DNA of 64,000 nucleotides, taken from the NCBI GenBank assembly GCA_902806095.1, contig CADCVF010000018.1, positions 1-64,000 on the forward strand, given 5' to 3'. This DNA comes from an uncultured Rubrobacteraceae bacterium. Lineage in GTDB: Bacteria > Actinomycetota > Rubrobacteria > Rubrobacterales > Rubrobacteraceae. A program made the position numbers and the translations under genes. Positions 1-8,225 of this stretch are shown here, piece by piece. Position 1 is the stretch's first letter. Each line of letters starts with the position of its first letter. The notes beneath the pieces were generated by a model. The model made no database searches. It was not told where the DNA came from and worked only from the letters and a program-made list of their open reading frames with translations.

Positions 1-2
1 AC

Positions 3-209
3 ACCCCGGACGACAAACCCGTCGACGAACGCATAGAAGAATGGGTCGAAGCCAACGAGGGACCCGCCGAGCGCACCCTGCAGGTCCTCACCGACATAAA
101 CTCCAGCGGCACCTTCGACCTCTCCACCCTATCGGTCGCACTGCGGGAGATCCGAAACCTCATAACGACCCCCGAAGTTCCACAAGAGGAAGTGGAGGCT
201 GCCCGATAA
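3..209 (+). CDS. NAD-specific glutamate dehydrogenase, C-terminal end (partial)
   Basis: Only the last 68 codons are in the window; the gene starts upstream. The frame is open from base 3 to a TAA at 207-209. The translation contains ERTLQVLTDINSSGTFDLST followed by SVALREIRNL. This matches the C-terminus of the very large (about 1,600-residue) NAD-dependent glutamate dehydrogenases of actinobacteria and proteobacteria, where a TFDLxxLSVALRxxRNL motif sits close to the end. Those enzymes deaminate glutamate to 2-oxoglutarate in the cytoplasm. The call rests on this short tail alone, so the family is likely but not certain. It converges with the leftward carbonic-anhydrase gene 28 bases away. 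Confidence 0.7.
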   Translation, partial: TPDDKPVDERIEEWVEANEGPAERTLQVLTDINSSGTFDLSTLSVALREIRNLITTPEVPQEEVEAAR

Positions 210-237
210 GCGGAAAAAAAGGCGTCGGGTATGAGGT

Positions 238-780
238 TCAGGGCTTCTTTGCTAGCGACTCCCTGTGGGCTGCGGCGCGCTCGACGTACACGTTGGCACC
301 ACGGGCTATGTCAGCGGCCTGTTCGTCGCTCACGTCGCCGACGCGTTTGGCGGGGATGCCGACTATGAGGCTTCGGGGCGGGAACTCGCGGCCTTCGGGG
401 ACGACGGCGCCGGCGGCGACGATTGAGCCCTCGCCGATCTTCGCGCCGTTTAGGATGGTACACCCCATCCCTACGAGACAGTCGTCCTCGATCTCGCATC
501 CGTGCACGACCGCATTGTGGCCGACGACGCATCCCTCGCCGACGACCGCGGGGTAGCCGGGGTCGGCGTGGAGCACGCATCCGTCCTGGATGTTGGTCCT
601 GGCTCCGATGCGGACGGGCTCCGTGTCGCCGCGCAGCACGGCCCCGTACCAGACGCTCGACTCTTCACTCAGGTGGACGTCACCGATGACGTAGGCTCCG
701 GGCGCGACCCAGGCAGACTGCGCGATCCGAGGGAAAGTCTCGCCGTATGGGAGCAGGTTGTCTCTATTGTTCAGATCCAA
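238..780 (-). CDS. Gamma carbonic anhydrase family protein (left-handed beta-helix hexapeptide repeats)
   Basis: A 180-residue cytoplasmic protein built almost wholly of hexapeptide repeats, typical of the left-handed beta-helix of gamma-class carbonic anhydrases, usually 170-190 residues. The three histidines expected to bind the metal are visible as H71 (in VLHAD), H88 and H93 (GHNAVVHG), with the right spacing. The family hydrates CO2 or, in many bacterial members, has lost measurable activity; the sequence does not decide which. The start is TTG at 780, which overlaps the last ten bases of the upstream membrane methyltransferase gene, so translation is probably coupled. It is the last gene of a leftward three-gene set that begins with the thiolase. 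Confidence 0.88.
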   Translation of the reverse strand: MDLNNRDNLLPYGETFPRIAQSAWVAPGAYVIGDVHLSEESSVWYGAVLRGDTEPVRIGARTNIQDGCVLHADPGYPAVVGEGCVVGHNAVVHGCEIEDDCLVGMGCTILNGAKIGEGSIVAAGAVVPEGREFPPRSLIVGIPAKRVGDVSDEQAADIARGANVYVERAAAHRESLAKKP

Positions 781-1250
781 CGCGGTGCCTTAACCTTGTA
801 CTGCAGGTACACATCACCGAACTTTCGTGCGAGGTAGCGTTCCTCACGCTCGATGACGCCGCGCCGCATCAGGTGCAGGACGATGGGGAGGAGCAACAGT
901 GCGGCGGAGAGCGCGTTGGCTAGGGCCGAGATGCCTCCGTAGAGCAGGGTCATGCTCAGATACAGAGGATTGCGGGTGAACCGGAATGGGCCCCCGGTAA
1001 CGAGGGTAGTCGCTGGTTTGTACGGATTGGTGTTGGTCTCGGCCCGGCGCATCTCGCGCTCTCCGAGGAGCCCTATCGCGAGCCCGCAGGCTACCAGCGG
1101 CCATCCTAGTGTCCGCGCGAGTGGACGCGGCAGGAAGGGGATGTGGTAGCGGCGGTTGGCGAGCAGGCCGGCGAGGAGGGCGCCGGCGTAGATCAGGGGC
1201 GGAGGGGCGATCACACCCGGATTGTCCGCGTTGTGGTTTTCGTCGCTCAT
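771..1250 (-). CDS. Isoprenylcysteine carboxyl methyltransferase (ICMT)/phospholipid methyltransferase-like membrane protein
   Basis: About 159 residues with several hydrophobic segments. The C-terminal half carries the pattern of the ICMT/PEMT superfamily: a GPFRFTRNPLYLS block followed near the end by EERYLARKFGDVYLQY, the SAM- and substrate-binding core. Members methylate lipids or prenylated cysteine at the membrane; in bacteria the true substrate is mostly unknown. The open frame extends further upstream, but the ATG at 1248-1250 overlaps the thiolase stop codon as ATGA, which fixes this start and suggests translational coupling. It lies between the thiolase and the gamma carbonic anhydrase; nothing in the sequence links the three in one pathway. 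Confidence 0.78.
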   Translation of the reverse strand: MSDENHNADNPGVIAPPPLIYAGALLAGLLANRRYHIPFLPRPLARTLGWPLVACGLAIGLLGEREMRRAETNTNPYKPATTLVTGGPFRFTRNPLYLSMTLLYGGISALANALSAALLLLPIVLHLMRRGVIEREERYLARKFGDVYLQYKVKAPRWI

Positions 1251-2422
1251 ACTTCTACCAGCACCGCGTCGCCCTGGCCACCCCCGGAGCAGATGGCGGC
1301 GAGGCCTCTGCCACCTCCCCTGCGACGCAGCTCGTAGAGGAGCGTCGTGAGGATGCGCGCGCCGGACGCGCCGACGGGGTGGCCGAGCGCGAGCGCGCCT
1401 CCGTTGACGTTGACGATATCGGGGTCGACGCCGAGTATGCGGGTGGAGTGGATCGCAACGCCCGCAAAGGCCTCGTTTATCTCGACGAGATCCAGGTCTT
1501 CCGCATTCCATCCTGCTTTTTGGAGCGCGAGCTTGCCCGAGTTGCCCGGCACGGTCAACAGGTTGGGCGGCTCCTCGGCCACCTTGGCGTGCGCCACGAT
1601 GGTGCCCAGTGGTTCGAGGCCGCGCTTCTCGGCGAAGCTCTCAGCTGCTAGCACCAGGGCGCCTGCGCCGTCGGTCACGCCGGGGGCGTTGCCGGCGGTC
1701 ACCGTGCCGCCCTCGTCTATGGGCTTTAGAGAGGCAAGCTTCTCTATGGTGGTGTCGCGCCGGATCGGCTCGTCGGCCTCGACGTAGGTCGTCTCTCCCT
1801 TTTTGCCTGGAACCTTGACGCCGACTATCTCTTCGGGGAGCCGCCCATCGTCGGTCGCAGCGGCGGCGCGTTTGTGGCTCCTTTGCGCCCACTCGTCCTG
1901 CTCCTCGCGGGAGATATCGAACTTCCTGGCGCCTTCGGTGCCGAAACGGATCATGTTGACGTGCTCGAAGGCGTCGAGCAGGCCGTCGTGCATCATGGCG
2001 TCGAGCGCCGGCATGTCCCCCATGCGCCCCCCCCAGCGGGCCTTCGGCAACACATATGGTGCGTTCGACATGCTCTCCATCCCGCCGGCCAGGATCACGT
2101 CGTAGTCGCCGGCGCGGATCAGGGTGTCAGAGAGGGTCGCGCTCCTCAGGCCAGAGGCGCACACCTGGTTGAGGGTCTCTGTTGTCAGCGAGAAAGAGAG
2201 ACCTGCGCAACCGTTGGCCTGGCGGGATGGGATCTGCCCTACCCCCGCCTGCACAACCATACCAAAGATGGAGTGCTGCAGGTCTCCGTCTTCGATGCCG
2301 GACCGGTCAATAGCGTCCCTGATCGCCGCCCCACCGAGCTCAGGGGCACTCAGAGGTGACAGTGCACCGCCGAACTTCCCAAAGGGCGTCCGTGCCGCCC
2401 CGAGGATTATCGTACGTTCCAA
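1247..2422 (-). CDS. Acetyl-CoA C-acyltransferase (thiolase)
   Basis: A 391-residue type II thiolase, the standard family length. It shows all catalytic signatures: nucleophilic C88 in NQVCASG, H348 in GHPVGASG and C378 in CSGGGQGDA. The enzyme cleaves 3-ketoacyl-CoA or condenses two acetyl-CoA units in the cytoplasm. It starts at TTG 2422 with a good GAGGAG ribosome site six bases upstream. It is the first gene of a leftward set and is divergent from the VOC/FAD dehydrogenase/acyl-CoA synthetase operon. A shared role in acyl-CoA degradation is plausible, and an 18-bp palindrome lies between the two. The sequence cannot separate a biosynthetic from a degradative thiolase. Confidence 0.93.
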   Translation of the reverse strand: MERTIILGAARTPFGKFGGALSPLSAPELGGAAIRDAIDRSGIEDGDLQHSIFGMVVQAGVGQIPSRQANGCAGLSFSLTTETLNQVCASGLRSATLSDTLIRAGDYDVILAGGMESMSNAPYVLPKARWGGRMGDMPALDAMMHDGLLDAFEHVNMIRFGTEGARKFDISREEQDEWAQRSHKRAAAATDDGRLPEEIVGVKVPGKKGETTYVEADEPIRRDTTIEKLASLKPIDEGGTVTAGNAPGVTDGAGALVLAAESFAEKRGLEPLGTIVAHAKVAEEPPNLLTVPGNSGKLALQKAGWNAEDLDLVEINEAFAGVAIHSTRILGVDPDIVNVNGGALALGHPVGASGARILTTLLYELRRRGGGRGLAAICSGGGQGDAVLVEV

Positions 2423-2473
2423 TGTGACTCCTCAGTATCGAAGACCAACGAGCATAGTCTAAGCCCTCCAGGG

Positions 2474-2491
2474 ACGAAACGCGCGTTTCGT
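2474..2491. promoter_or_regulatory. Perfect 18-bp palindrome, candidate operator
   Basis: ACGAAACGCGCGTTTCGT is a perfect inverted repeat without a loop, 52 bases upstream of the thiolase start and in the divergent region shared with the VOC operon. The form suits a dimeric repressor such as a TetR or GntR protein. No regulator gene is adjacent, so the ligand is unknown. Confidence 0.45.
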
Positions 2492-2511
2492 GGATCAGAC
2501 GCAGCGGTATT

Positions 2512-2539
2512 GAATTGTGAAGTTGGAATTGTGAAGTAG
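2512..2539. repeat. Two tandem copies of a 14-base unit
   Basis: GAATTGTGAAGTTG is followed directly by GAATTGTGAAGTAG, one mismatch in 14 bases. The tract is AT-rich for this genome and lies between the divergent thiolase and VOC promoters. It may be a slipped-strand duplication or two phased protein-binding sites. Confidence 0.4.
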
Positions 2540-2610
2540 GAAGGGGCTGAGTTATGGACCAGTTCCAAACTACTAATTCCACATTCCTAATTCAAAGGGC
2601 GATCTACTAG

Positions 2611-2650
2611 ATTACGCACCACATGCTATCTTCTCGGAAGATGGCGTAAT
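2611..2650. promoter_or_regulatory. Nested hairpin in the leader of the VOC gene
   Basis: An inner stem ATCTTC/GAAGAT with a TCG loop (2628-2642) sits inside an outer pair ATTACGC/GCGTAAT (2611-2617 with 2644-2650). The structure ends immediately before the ribosome-binding site (GAGGAG) of the VOC gene. It could act as a leader-RNA structure or as a protein operator; no known riboswitch was recognised. Confidence 0.35.
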
Positions 2651-2664
2651 AGCGAGGAGATATC

Positions 2665-3360
2665 ATGCAGGTACGGAAGCTGGACCACATAGCCCTATAC
2701 ATGGACGATAGAGAAGTTGCCGCCGAGTTCTTGACCACGCACCTCGGGTTCCACGTCGTGGACCACACGGAACGTTACACCCTGGTTGGGACAGGTGGCA
2801 GGCTCGGCAAGCTCACCCTCTTCGACGCCCCGCAGGGCACGACGCCGTCTCCGGGGCAGATCGAACGCATAACAATACGCGTGGCCGACCCTGAAGCCGC
2901 CGCGGCGAGACTCCCTGGCGAGGCCGGCGCAGAACCCCAAGACGGCGGGTACTCTTTCACAGGCCCCGAAGGGCTCCCGCTCGCCCTGGTCTCTGGCGAA
3001 GGAGAGTTCGCTGACTACGACCTCGGCGGCTTCGTCCTGAACTCGGGGTCGCCTGAGGAGTCAGCACGTTCTTTCGTCGAGATGGGCTTCGCCCCAGGAG
3101 ACGAGGCCACCACCGTGAAGGCGGGCGATTACCTGATACGGCTCACCGACTCCGCGTCCGAGGAGAACGGAGGAGGCATGCTCTTCCACGTCGGTTGCCT
3201 CGTAGATTCGGCGGAGGACCACCGCAAGCAGGCCGAGGAGCGGGGACTCGAGGTCCAGGACTTCGTCGACGGTCCGAATACCCTCGCCGTCTTCGTCCGG
3301 GGTCCCGAGGGCGTGAGCGTAGAGTACGTCGAACACAAGCCTACCTTCTCCCTGACTTAG
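2665..3360 (+). CDS. Two-domain VOC (glyoxalase/dioxygenase superfamily) protein
   Basis: 231 residues made of two vicinal-oxygen-chelate modules, the arrangement of extradiol dioxygenases and 4-hydroxyphenylpyruvate dioxygenase-like enzymes, though shorter than most of those. Candidate metal ligands are H8 in the opening KLDHIALYM, a histidine in MLFHVGCLVD and a glutamate in VSVEYVEH near the end. The start is an ATG behind GAGGAG. It is the first gene of a rightward operon with an FAD dehydrogenase and an acyl-CoA synthetase. This context suggests ring cleavage or isomerisation during breakdown of an aromatic or cyclic acid, but the substrate cannot be read from the sequence. Superfamily certain, reaction unknown. 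Confidence 0.8.
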   Translation: MQVRKLDHIALYMDDREVAAEFLTTHLGFHVVDHTERYTLVGTGGRLGKLTLFDAPQGTTPSPGQIERITIRVADPEAAAARLPGEAGAEPQDGGYSFTGPEGLPLALVSGEGEFADYDLGGFVLNSGSPEESARSFVEMGFAPGDEATTVKAGDYLIRLTDSASEENGGGMLFHVGCLVDSAEDHRKQAEERGLEVQDFVDGPNTLAVFVRGPEGVSVEYVEHKPTFSLT

Positions 3361-3370
3361 AGGATCGCCG

Positions 3371-4690
3371 GTGCGCGTCGTCATCGCCGGCGGCGGGCTC
3401 GCCGGCCTCACCGCCGCCCTGAGGGCCGAGGAACTTGGCGCGCAGGTCACCCTGCTGGAGAAGGGTGACAGCCCGGGCGGCTCCTTCATCTACTCCAGCG
3501 GCTACGTATGGTCGTACGTGGACCTGCCGACCTTCCGCAGGGAGGTGCCCGGCGGGGATGCATCTCTCCAGGGGCTCGTGCTCGGACGACTCGGGTCCTG
3601 CCTGACCTGGTTGGAGGACGCAGGGGGCGAACTCCTCGCTCGCGAAACGGGGAATCCCCTCACGTTCGGCGCCCGCTTCGACCCTGAACCAACGATCTCG
3701 GCCCTGGTGGAGCGCCTGGAGGCCTCAGGAGGCGAGGTACTCACAGAGACTGCGTTCGAGACGCTACTGGAGGACAATGCGGGGCGCGTAACCGGCGTGC
3801 TTGCCCGGTCCTCCGGGGGCGCGAGGGAGTATGATGCCGACGCCGTGATCCTTGCTTCAGGGGGCTTCGCCGGCGATCCCGAGCTGGTCGGGCGCCACAT
3901 AATCCGGGGGCCTAGAAGGATGCTGGTGCGGGCGCACCCGAGGAGTACAGGGGACGGTTTTCGGGCGGCGCTGCAGAGGGGCGCGCTCGCGAGCGCGGGT
4001 CTCGACGAGTTCTACGGCCGGAACCTGCCCGCTTCCCCGGCCGAGTTTCCCCCCGAACAATTTGTTGAGGTCTCCCAGCTCTACGGCCGCTACGCCGTGG
4101 CGATCAACGCCCGCGGCGAACGCTACGCCGACGAGAACGCAGATTGGTCCGAGACGGCCCTGACACGTGCCACTGCACACCAGCCCGGGCTCTACGCCTA
4201 CTACATCCTCGATGCTGCAGGGCTCGAAGGCCGCGTGCGCGAACAGACCGCGAAAGTGATGGTCGAGACGGCCAGGCGTACTGGAGGAACCGTCATAGAG
4301 GCCACGAGCCTCACAGAGCTGGCGGACAGGCTCGCCGAACGTGGCGTGCCCCGCGACGCCTTCCTACGAACTCTGAAGGAGTACAACGCCGCCATCGCCG
4401 CGGGAGAGAGCCTCGCTCCTCCGAGGAGTGGACAGGCCCGCCCCTTACGCGTTCCGCCCTTTATGGCCGTAAAGGTCGCGCCTTCCATAACCCACACGGT
4501 CGGCGGCCTCGCCGTGGACGCCGGCTGCAGGGTGCTATGCAAGAAAGACAAAAGGCCGATCCCAGGCCTCTACGCCGCGGGAGTCGAGGTCGGCGGGGTC
4601 TCAGTCGGCGGGTACACGAGCGGCCTGGCCTCGGCCCTCGTCTTCGGCAACACCGCCGCGGAGTCGTCGGTCTCAGGCGACCCTTCCTAA
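3371..4690 (+). CDS. FAD-dependent oxidoreductase of the fumarate reductase / 3-ketosteroid dehydrogenase type
   Basis: 439 residues. The N-terminus holds the dinucleotide-binding motif VVIAGGGLAGLTAALRA followed by VTLLEKG. A second FAD-contact region lies near residue 165 (VILASGGFAGDPE), and the C-terminus has GLYAAGVEVGGVSVGGYTSG, typical of the flavoprotein subunit fold shared by fumarate reductases, tricarballylate dehydrogenase and ketosteroid dehydrogenases. These enzymes introduce or reduce a C=C bond next to a carbonyl or carboxyl group. The start is GTG at 3371, ten bases after the VOC stop. With the following acyl-CoA synthetase it suggests desaturation of an organic acid or cyclic ketone. 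No haem domain or secretion signal is present, so it is probably cytoplasmic. Confidence 0.82.
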   Translation: MRVVIAGGGLAGLTAALRAEELGAQVTLLEKGDSPGGSFIYSSGYVWSYVDLPTFRREVPGGDASLQGLVLGRLGSCLTWLEDAGGELLARETGNPLTFGARFDPEPTISALVERLEASGGEVLTETAFETLLEDNAGRVTGVLARSSGGAREYDADAVILASGGFAGDPELVGRHIIRGPRRMLVRAHPRSTGDGFRAALQRGALASAGLDEFYGRNLPASPAEFPPEQFVEVSQLYGRYAVAINARGERYADENADWSETALTRATAHQPGLYAYYILDAAGLEGRVREQTAKVMVETARRTGGTVIEATSLTELADRLAERGVPRDAFLRTLKEYNAAIAAGESLAPPRSGQARPLRVPPFMAVKVAPSITHTVGGLAVDAGCRVLCKKDKRPIPGLYAAGVEVGGVSVGGYTSGLASALVFGNTAAESSVSGDPS

Positions 4691-4748
4691 ACCCGCTTTA
4701 GTACAATGCGGGTCTGGAAAGGTACCTCTTGGGGAAGGGTGAGGGAAC

Positions 4749-6341
4749 GTGGCGAATATAGGGGACTACGAGAAGACTTACGCAGACTTCGATTGGGAGA
4801 CGCCGGAGAGGTTCAACTTCGGGCGTGACGTGGTCGACCGGTGGGCCGCGCAGGACCGTGGGGCCATGGTCTGGCTCGGAACGAGCGGCGAAGAACGCCG
4901 CCTCGACTTCGCCCAGTTTTCGGTCCTCTCGAACAGGTTAGCCAACGTAGCGAGAGAGATGGGTGTTGGGCGTGGCGACAGGGTGATGGTACTTCTCGAC
5001 AAGATTCCAGAGTGGCACGCTATCATGACGGGCCTCTTGAAGCTAGGGGCCGTCGCCATCCCCTGCGCCCCGCAGCTCAGGTCCGGCGACCTGAAGTTCA
5101 GGGCCGAGCACTCGGGCTCTGTGGCTATGATCTCGGGCCCTGAAGGCGTCGAAGCCGTCGAGAGTATGCGCGGGGACGCGCCGGGCCTCAGACACTTTGT
5201 CTTTCTGGGTGGAGAACGCGACGGCTGGGAATCCTACGAGACGTTGATGGAAGGGGCCTCTGAGGACTTCACGGCCGAGGACACTGCGGCGGATGATGGC
5301 GCGTTCATCCTCTACACCTCGGGGACGACGAAGAATCCTAAGGGTGCCCTGCACACCCACGGCTACACGCACGCCGCCTGGATGCAGGCCAGATACTGGC
5401 TCGACCTGAAGGAGGGCGACAGGCTGTGGTGCACCTCGGGGACGGGGTGGGCCAAGAGCACCTGGAACATTTTCCTCGGGCCATGGAGCCAAGGGACGGA
5501 GATCTTCTTCCACGAGGGCGGTTTCGACCCTGCCGAACGCCTGGATCTGATAGATCGCTACGACATCTCTGTCCTTTGCCAGGCCCCAACTGAGTACCGC
5601 CTGCTCGCCAAGACTCCTGAACTGGAACGCGCGAACCTCGCCTCGATCCGCCACGCCGTCTCCGCCGGTGAGCCGTTGAACCCACCGGTCATCGAGCGCT
5701 GGAAAGAGCTCCACGGCCTGACGATCTACGACGGTTACGGGCAGACGGAGAACACCCTGCTCGTCGGCAACTATCCAGGCCTCGAAGTAAGGTCGGGCTC
5801 GATGGGCAAACCGTCGCCCGGCTGTGACATGAGGATCATCGACAACGAAGGTACCGAATGTCCGCCGGACGAGCCCGGTGATATAGCCCTCTTCGGACGC
5901 ATACCCGCGCTATTCAAAGAGTACTGGGAACAGCCCGACGCTACCGAGACGGTCTTTCATGACGGCCACTACCTGACCGGCGATAGGGCTTACCGTGATG
6001 CGGACGGCTTCCTCTGGTTCGTGGGCCGGTCCGACGACGTCATCCTCTCCTCCGGTTATCGCATCGGGCCTTTCGAGGTCGAGAGCATCATCATCGAGCA
6101 TCCTGCGGTCGTCGAGAGCGCCGTCGTACCTTTGCCCGACGAGGACAGGGGAAGCGTCGTCAAGGCGTTTATAGTCGTTGGCGAAAACTACGAACCGTCG
6201 GAGGATCTGGCGAAGGAGATCCAGGACTACTGCAAAGAGAACACAGCCCCGTACAAATACCCGCGCAGCATAGAGTTCATCGACGACCTCCCGAAGACGA
6301 GGAGCGGCAAGATCCGTCGCGTCGAGCTGCGCCAGGAATGA
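4749..6341 (+). CDS. AMP-forming acyl-CoA synthetase (medium-chain/benzoate-CoA ligase-like)
   Basis: A 530-residue member of the ANL adenylating superfamily. The P-loop-like motif YTSGTTKNPKG lies near residues 188-198, the adenylate-binding YDGYGQTE block near 330, the hinge GRSDDVILSSGYRIGP near 425, and the catalytic lysine in KTRSGKIRR close to the C-terminus. The length and the N-terminal ETPERFNFGRDVVDRWA resemble medium-chain acyl-CoA synthetases. The enzyme activates a carboxylic acid with ATP and CoA in the cytoplasm. GTG start at 4749 follows an AGGGTGAGGG tract. It is the third gene of the operon and its stop overlaps the next start as ATGA. The acid it activates is not evident. 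Confidence 0.92.
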   Translation: MANIGDYEKTYADFDWETPERFNFGRDVVDRWAAQDRGAMVWLGTSGEERRLDFAQFSVLSNRLANVAREMGVGRGDRVMVLLDKIPEWHAIMTGLLKLGAVAIPCAPQLRSGDLKFRAEHSGSVAMISGPEGVEAVESMRGDAPGLRHFVFLGGERDGWESYETLMEGASEDFTAEDTAADDGAFILYTSGTTKNPKGALHTHGYTHAAWMQARYWLDLKEGDRLWCTSGTGWAKSTWNIFLGPWSQGTEIFFHEGGFDPAERLDLIDRYDISVLCQAPTEYRLLAKTPELERANLASIRHAVSAGEPLNPPVIERWKELHGLTIYDGYGQTENTLLVGNYPGLEVRSGSMGKPSPGCDMRIIDNEGTECPPDEPGDIALFGRIPALFKEYWEQPDATETVFHDGHYLTGDRAYRDADGFLWFVGRSDDVILSSGYRIGPFEVESIIIEHPAVVESAVVPLPDEDRGSVVKAFIVVGENYEPSEDLAKEIQDYCKENTAPYKYPRSIEFIDDLPKTRSGKIRRVELRQE

Positions 6342-6700
6342 AGGTTGACCTCCACGCGCTCACAGACGAGAACTTCTGCTACCTGACGACGACGGGGAGG
6401 GTAACGGGAAGGCAGCACGAGATCGAGATCTGGTTCGCCCTCGTGCCGGAAGCGCAGACCCTCTACATGCTCTCTGGAGGAGGCGACCGCTCGGACTGGG
6501 TAAAGAACCTCCGCCGTAACCCTGAGGTAGAGGTTCGCATAGCGGGTGAGCGTCTTACCGGGCGGGCGCGCGAGGCCAGAGACGCGGCAGAGGACGAACT
6601 AGCGCGCCGATCACTGGTCGATAAGTACGAGAGCAGCCCTGGTCGTCTCGAGAACTGGCGGCGAAGGGCGCTGCCCGTGGTGGTAGACCTCGCGCAGTAG
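6338..6700 (+). CDS. Deazaflavin (F420)-dependent nitroreductase-family protein (DUF385-like)
   Basis: A 120-residue split beta-barrel protein. The motifs TTTGRVTGRQHEIEIWF, YMLSGGG and SDWVKNLRRNPEVEVRI are typical of the F420-dependent nitroreductase (Ddn-like) family, which reduces quinones, enones or nitro groups with F420H2 in actinobacteria. ATG overlaps the upstream acyl-CoA synthetase stop (ATGA), so it is translationally coupled to the catabolic operon and may reduce an intermediate there. A second member of the same family lies at 36176-36646. Cofactor assignment comes from the family, not from direct evidence. Confidence 0.78.
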   Translation: MKVDLHALTDENFCYLTTTGRVTGRQHEIEIWFALVPEAQTLYMLSGGGDRSDWVKNLRRNPEVEVRIAGERLTGRAREARDAAEDELARRSLVDKYESSPGRLENWRRRALPVVVDLAQ

Positions 6701-6735
6701 GGGCTATCTGGAAGGATCGAGGTGAGGATACGGTC

Positions 6736-7224
6736 GTGCAGTCCAGAGCAGCCAGTCCGGAAGATGCGGAAGCCATAGCCCGCATCTACAACGAGGGTAT
6801 CGAGGAGCGCATCGCGACGTTCGAGACCAGCCTGCGTACGGCACAGGAGATAAAGGCCTGGTTCGATGGAACACACCCTGTCGTGGTGGTGGAGGAAGAG
6901 GCTGAGGTGATCTCCTTCGCCAACACCACGGCCTACAGTGCGCGCGAGTGCTACTCCGGCGTGGCCGAGTTCTCCGTATACACCGCCGGCAAGGCCAGGG
7001 GCCGTGGGGCAGGCACGCTTGCGATGAAGGCACTGTTGGAGGCGGCGGAGGAGGCCGGCTTCTGGAAGCTCATCGCGCGCGTCTTCGTCGAGAACACGCC
7101 GAGCCGGAAGCTGCTCCTCTCTTTGGGCTTCCGTGAGGTGGGAGTCCACGAGAAACACGCCAAGCTCGACGGGAAATGGCGCGACGTCGTGGTCGTCGAG
7201 CGACTTCTCCCGGCCAACCTGTGA
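6736..7224 (+). CDS. GNAT N-acetyltransferase, arsinothricin/phosphinothricin acetyltransferase-like (ArsN1-type)
   Basis: 162 residues. The N-terminal pattern EDAEAIARIYNEGIEERIATFET is the hallmark of the phosphinothricin/arsinothricin acetyltransferase subfamily. The acetyl-CoA loop is GKARGRGAGTLAMKALLEAA, and ENTPSRKLLLSLGFREVG closes the GNAT fold. These enzymes inactivate glutamate-analogue antibiotics by N-acetylation, while others in the subfamily act on methionine sulfoximine or cellular amino acids. GTG start at 6736. It follows the catabolic operon by 35 bases and may share its transcript, but no arsenic genes are nearby, so a resistance role is only a family inference. Confidence 0.8.
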   Translation: MQSRAASPEDAEAIARIYNEGIEERIATFETSLRTAQEIKAWFDGTHPVVVVEEEAEVISFANTTAYSARECYSGVAEFSVYTAGKARGRGAGTLAMKALLEAAEEAGFWKLIARVFVENTPSRKLLLSLGFREVGVHEKHAKLDGKWRDVVVVERLLPANL

Positions 7225-7245
7225 TATTGAATCCAGGTCGTCTGC

Positions 7246-7265
7246 GGGCGGTTCGCGAACCGCCC
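7246..7265. terminator. Bidirectional hairpin terminator
   Basis: GGGCGGTTCGCGAACCGCCC is a perfect 20-base palindrome placed exactly between the convergent acetyltransferase and MeaB genes. It has no clear U-run, as is common in GC-rich actinobacteria. Confidence 0.7.
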
Positions 7266-8225
7266 CTACCCGTCCTCGAAGATGATCTCCGAGGCTGAGA
7301 TGGGGTCTAGCTCCCTGTTGTAGACCTTCTCGACGAGCTCCGCATCCTCACGGTTCAGGATCTCGTGCATCTCTTTCTCCAGGCGGTTCGTGGCCCACGA
7401 GATGACGAAGTCTCTAAGGGCGGCCCTCCGCCGCTTGCCGAGCCTGTCATCCTCCTCGAGGAACTGACGGTGCTTCGCTATGGTGTCCTTCAGTTCCTGG
7501 ACGCCTTCGCCCGTATCGCCGCGGGTCATCACGATGGGTGGAAACCACGGGTCGGGGTCGAGCTCGTGTCCGATCTCCAGTATGGAACGCACCTCCGAGG
7601 CGGCGTACTTTGCCTGGGGGTTATCCGCTTTGTTGATGCAGAAAACATCAGCTATCTCCATGACACCGGCCTTGAGCGCCTGCACCGAGTCCCCCGTTCC
7701 CGGCTGCAGGCATAGCACTACGGTATCAGCGGCCGAGGCGACCTCGACCTCTCCCTGCCCGACCCCGACGGTCTCGTAGATCACCACGTCGCAGCCGCCG
7801 GCCTCCATCGCTACGCCGGCGAGCCGCGAGCCGCCAGCGAGCCCACCCAAATGTCCCCTGCTCCCCATCGAGCGGATGAACACGCCGGGGTCGAGGAAGT
7901 GGTCCGAGAGCCTTATGCGGTCGCCGAGGATCGCACCCTTGGAGAACGGGCTCGAAGGGTCGACGGAGACCACCCCGACCCGCTTCTCTACCTGTCTGTA
8001 GAGCTCTATGAGCTTCGCGATAACGCTGCTCTTGCCGACACCGGGCGGCCCCGTGAAACCGACCGTGAGGGCTCTACCGGTCTCAGGGTAGATCTCTGCG
8101 ATTATCCCTGCGGTCTCCTCATCCTCGCGCTCTATCTTCGAGATCACCCGCGCCAGCGCCCGCCGGTCACCTGAGAGCAACCTTTCTACGAGCCCGGCGG
8201 AGCCGGTCCTCTCTTCTACGCCCAC
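7266..8225 (-). CDS. meaB: Methylmalonyl-CoA mutase-associated GTPase MeaB (ArgK family)
   Basis: A SIMIBI-class G protein with Walker A GPPGVGKSS (about residues 59-67 from the chosen start), VVSVDPSSPFSKGAILGDRIR, YETVGVGQGEVEVA (switch region/Walker B) and the base-recognition NKAD. MeaB loads and protects the B12 cofactor of methylmalonyl-CoA mutase; no mutase gene is in the window. The frame is open to a TTG at 8273, which would overlap the OsmC gene by 58 bases. GTG at 8225 overlaps the OsmC stop by ten bases and gives the usual short N-terminus before LVERLLSGDRRALAR, so it is preferred. Cytoplasmic. Length from this start is 319 residues, normal for the family. Confidence 0.93.
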   Translation of the reverse strand: MGVEERTGSAGLVERLLSGDRRALARVISKIEREDEETAGIIAEIYPETGRALTVGFTGPPGVGKSSVIAKLIELYRQVEKRVGVVSVDPSSPFSKGAILGDRIRLSDHFLDPGVFIRSMGSRGHLGGLAGGSRLAGVAMEAGGCDVVIYETVGVGQGEVEVASAADTVVLCLQPGTGDSVQALKAGVMEIADVFCINKADNPQAKYAASEVRSILEIGHELDPDPWFPPIVMTRGDTGEGVQELKDTIAKHRQFLEEDDRLGKRRRAALRDFVISWATNRLEKEMHEILNREDAELVEKVYNRELDPISASEIIFEDG

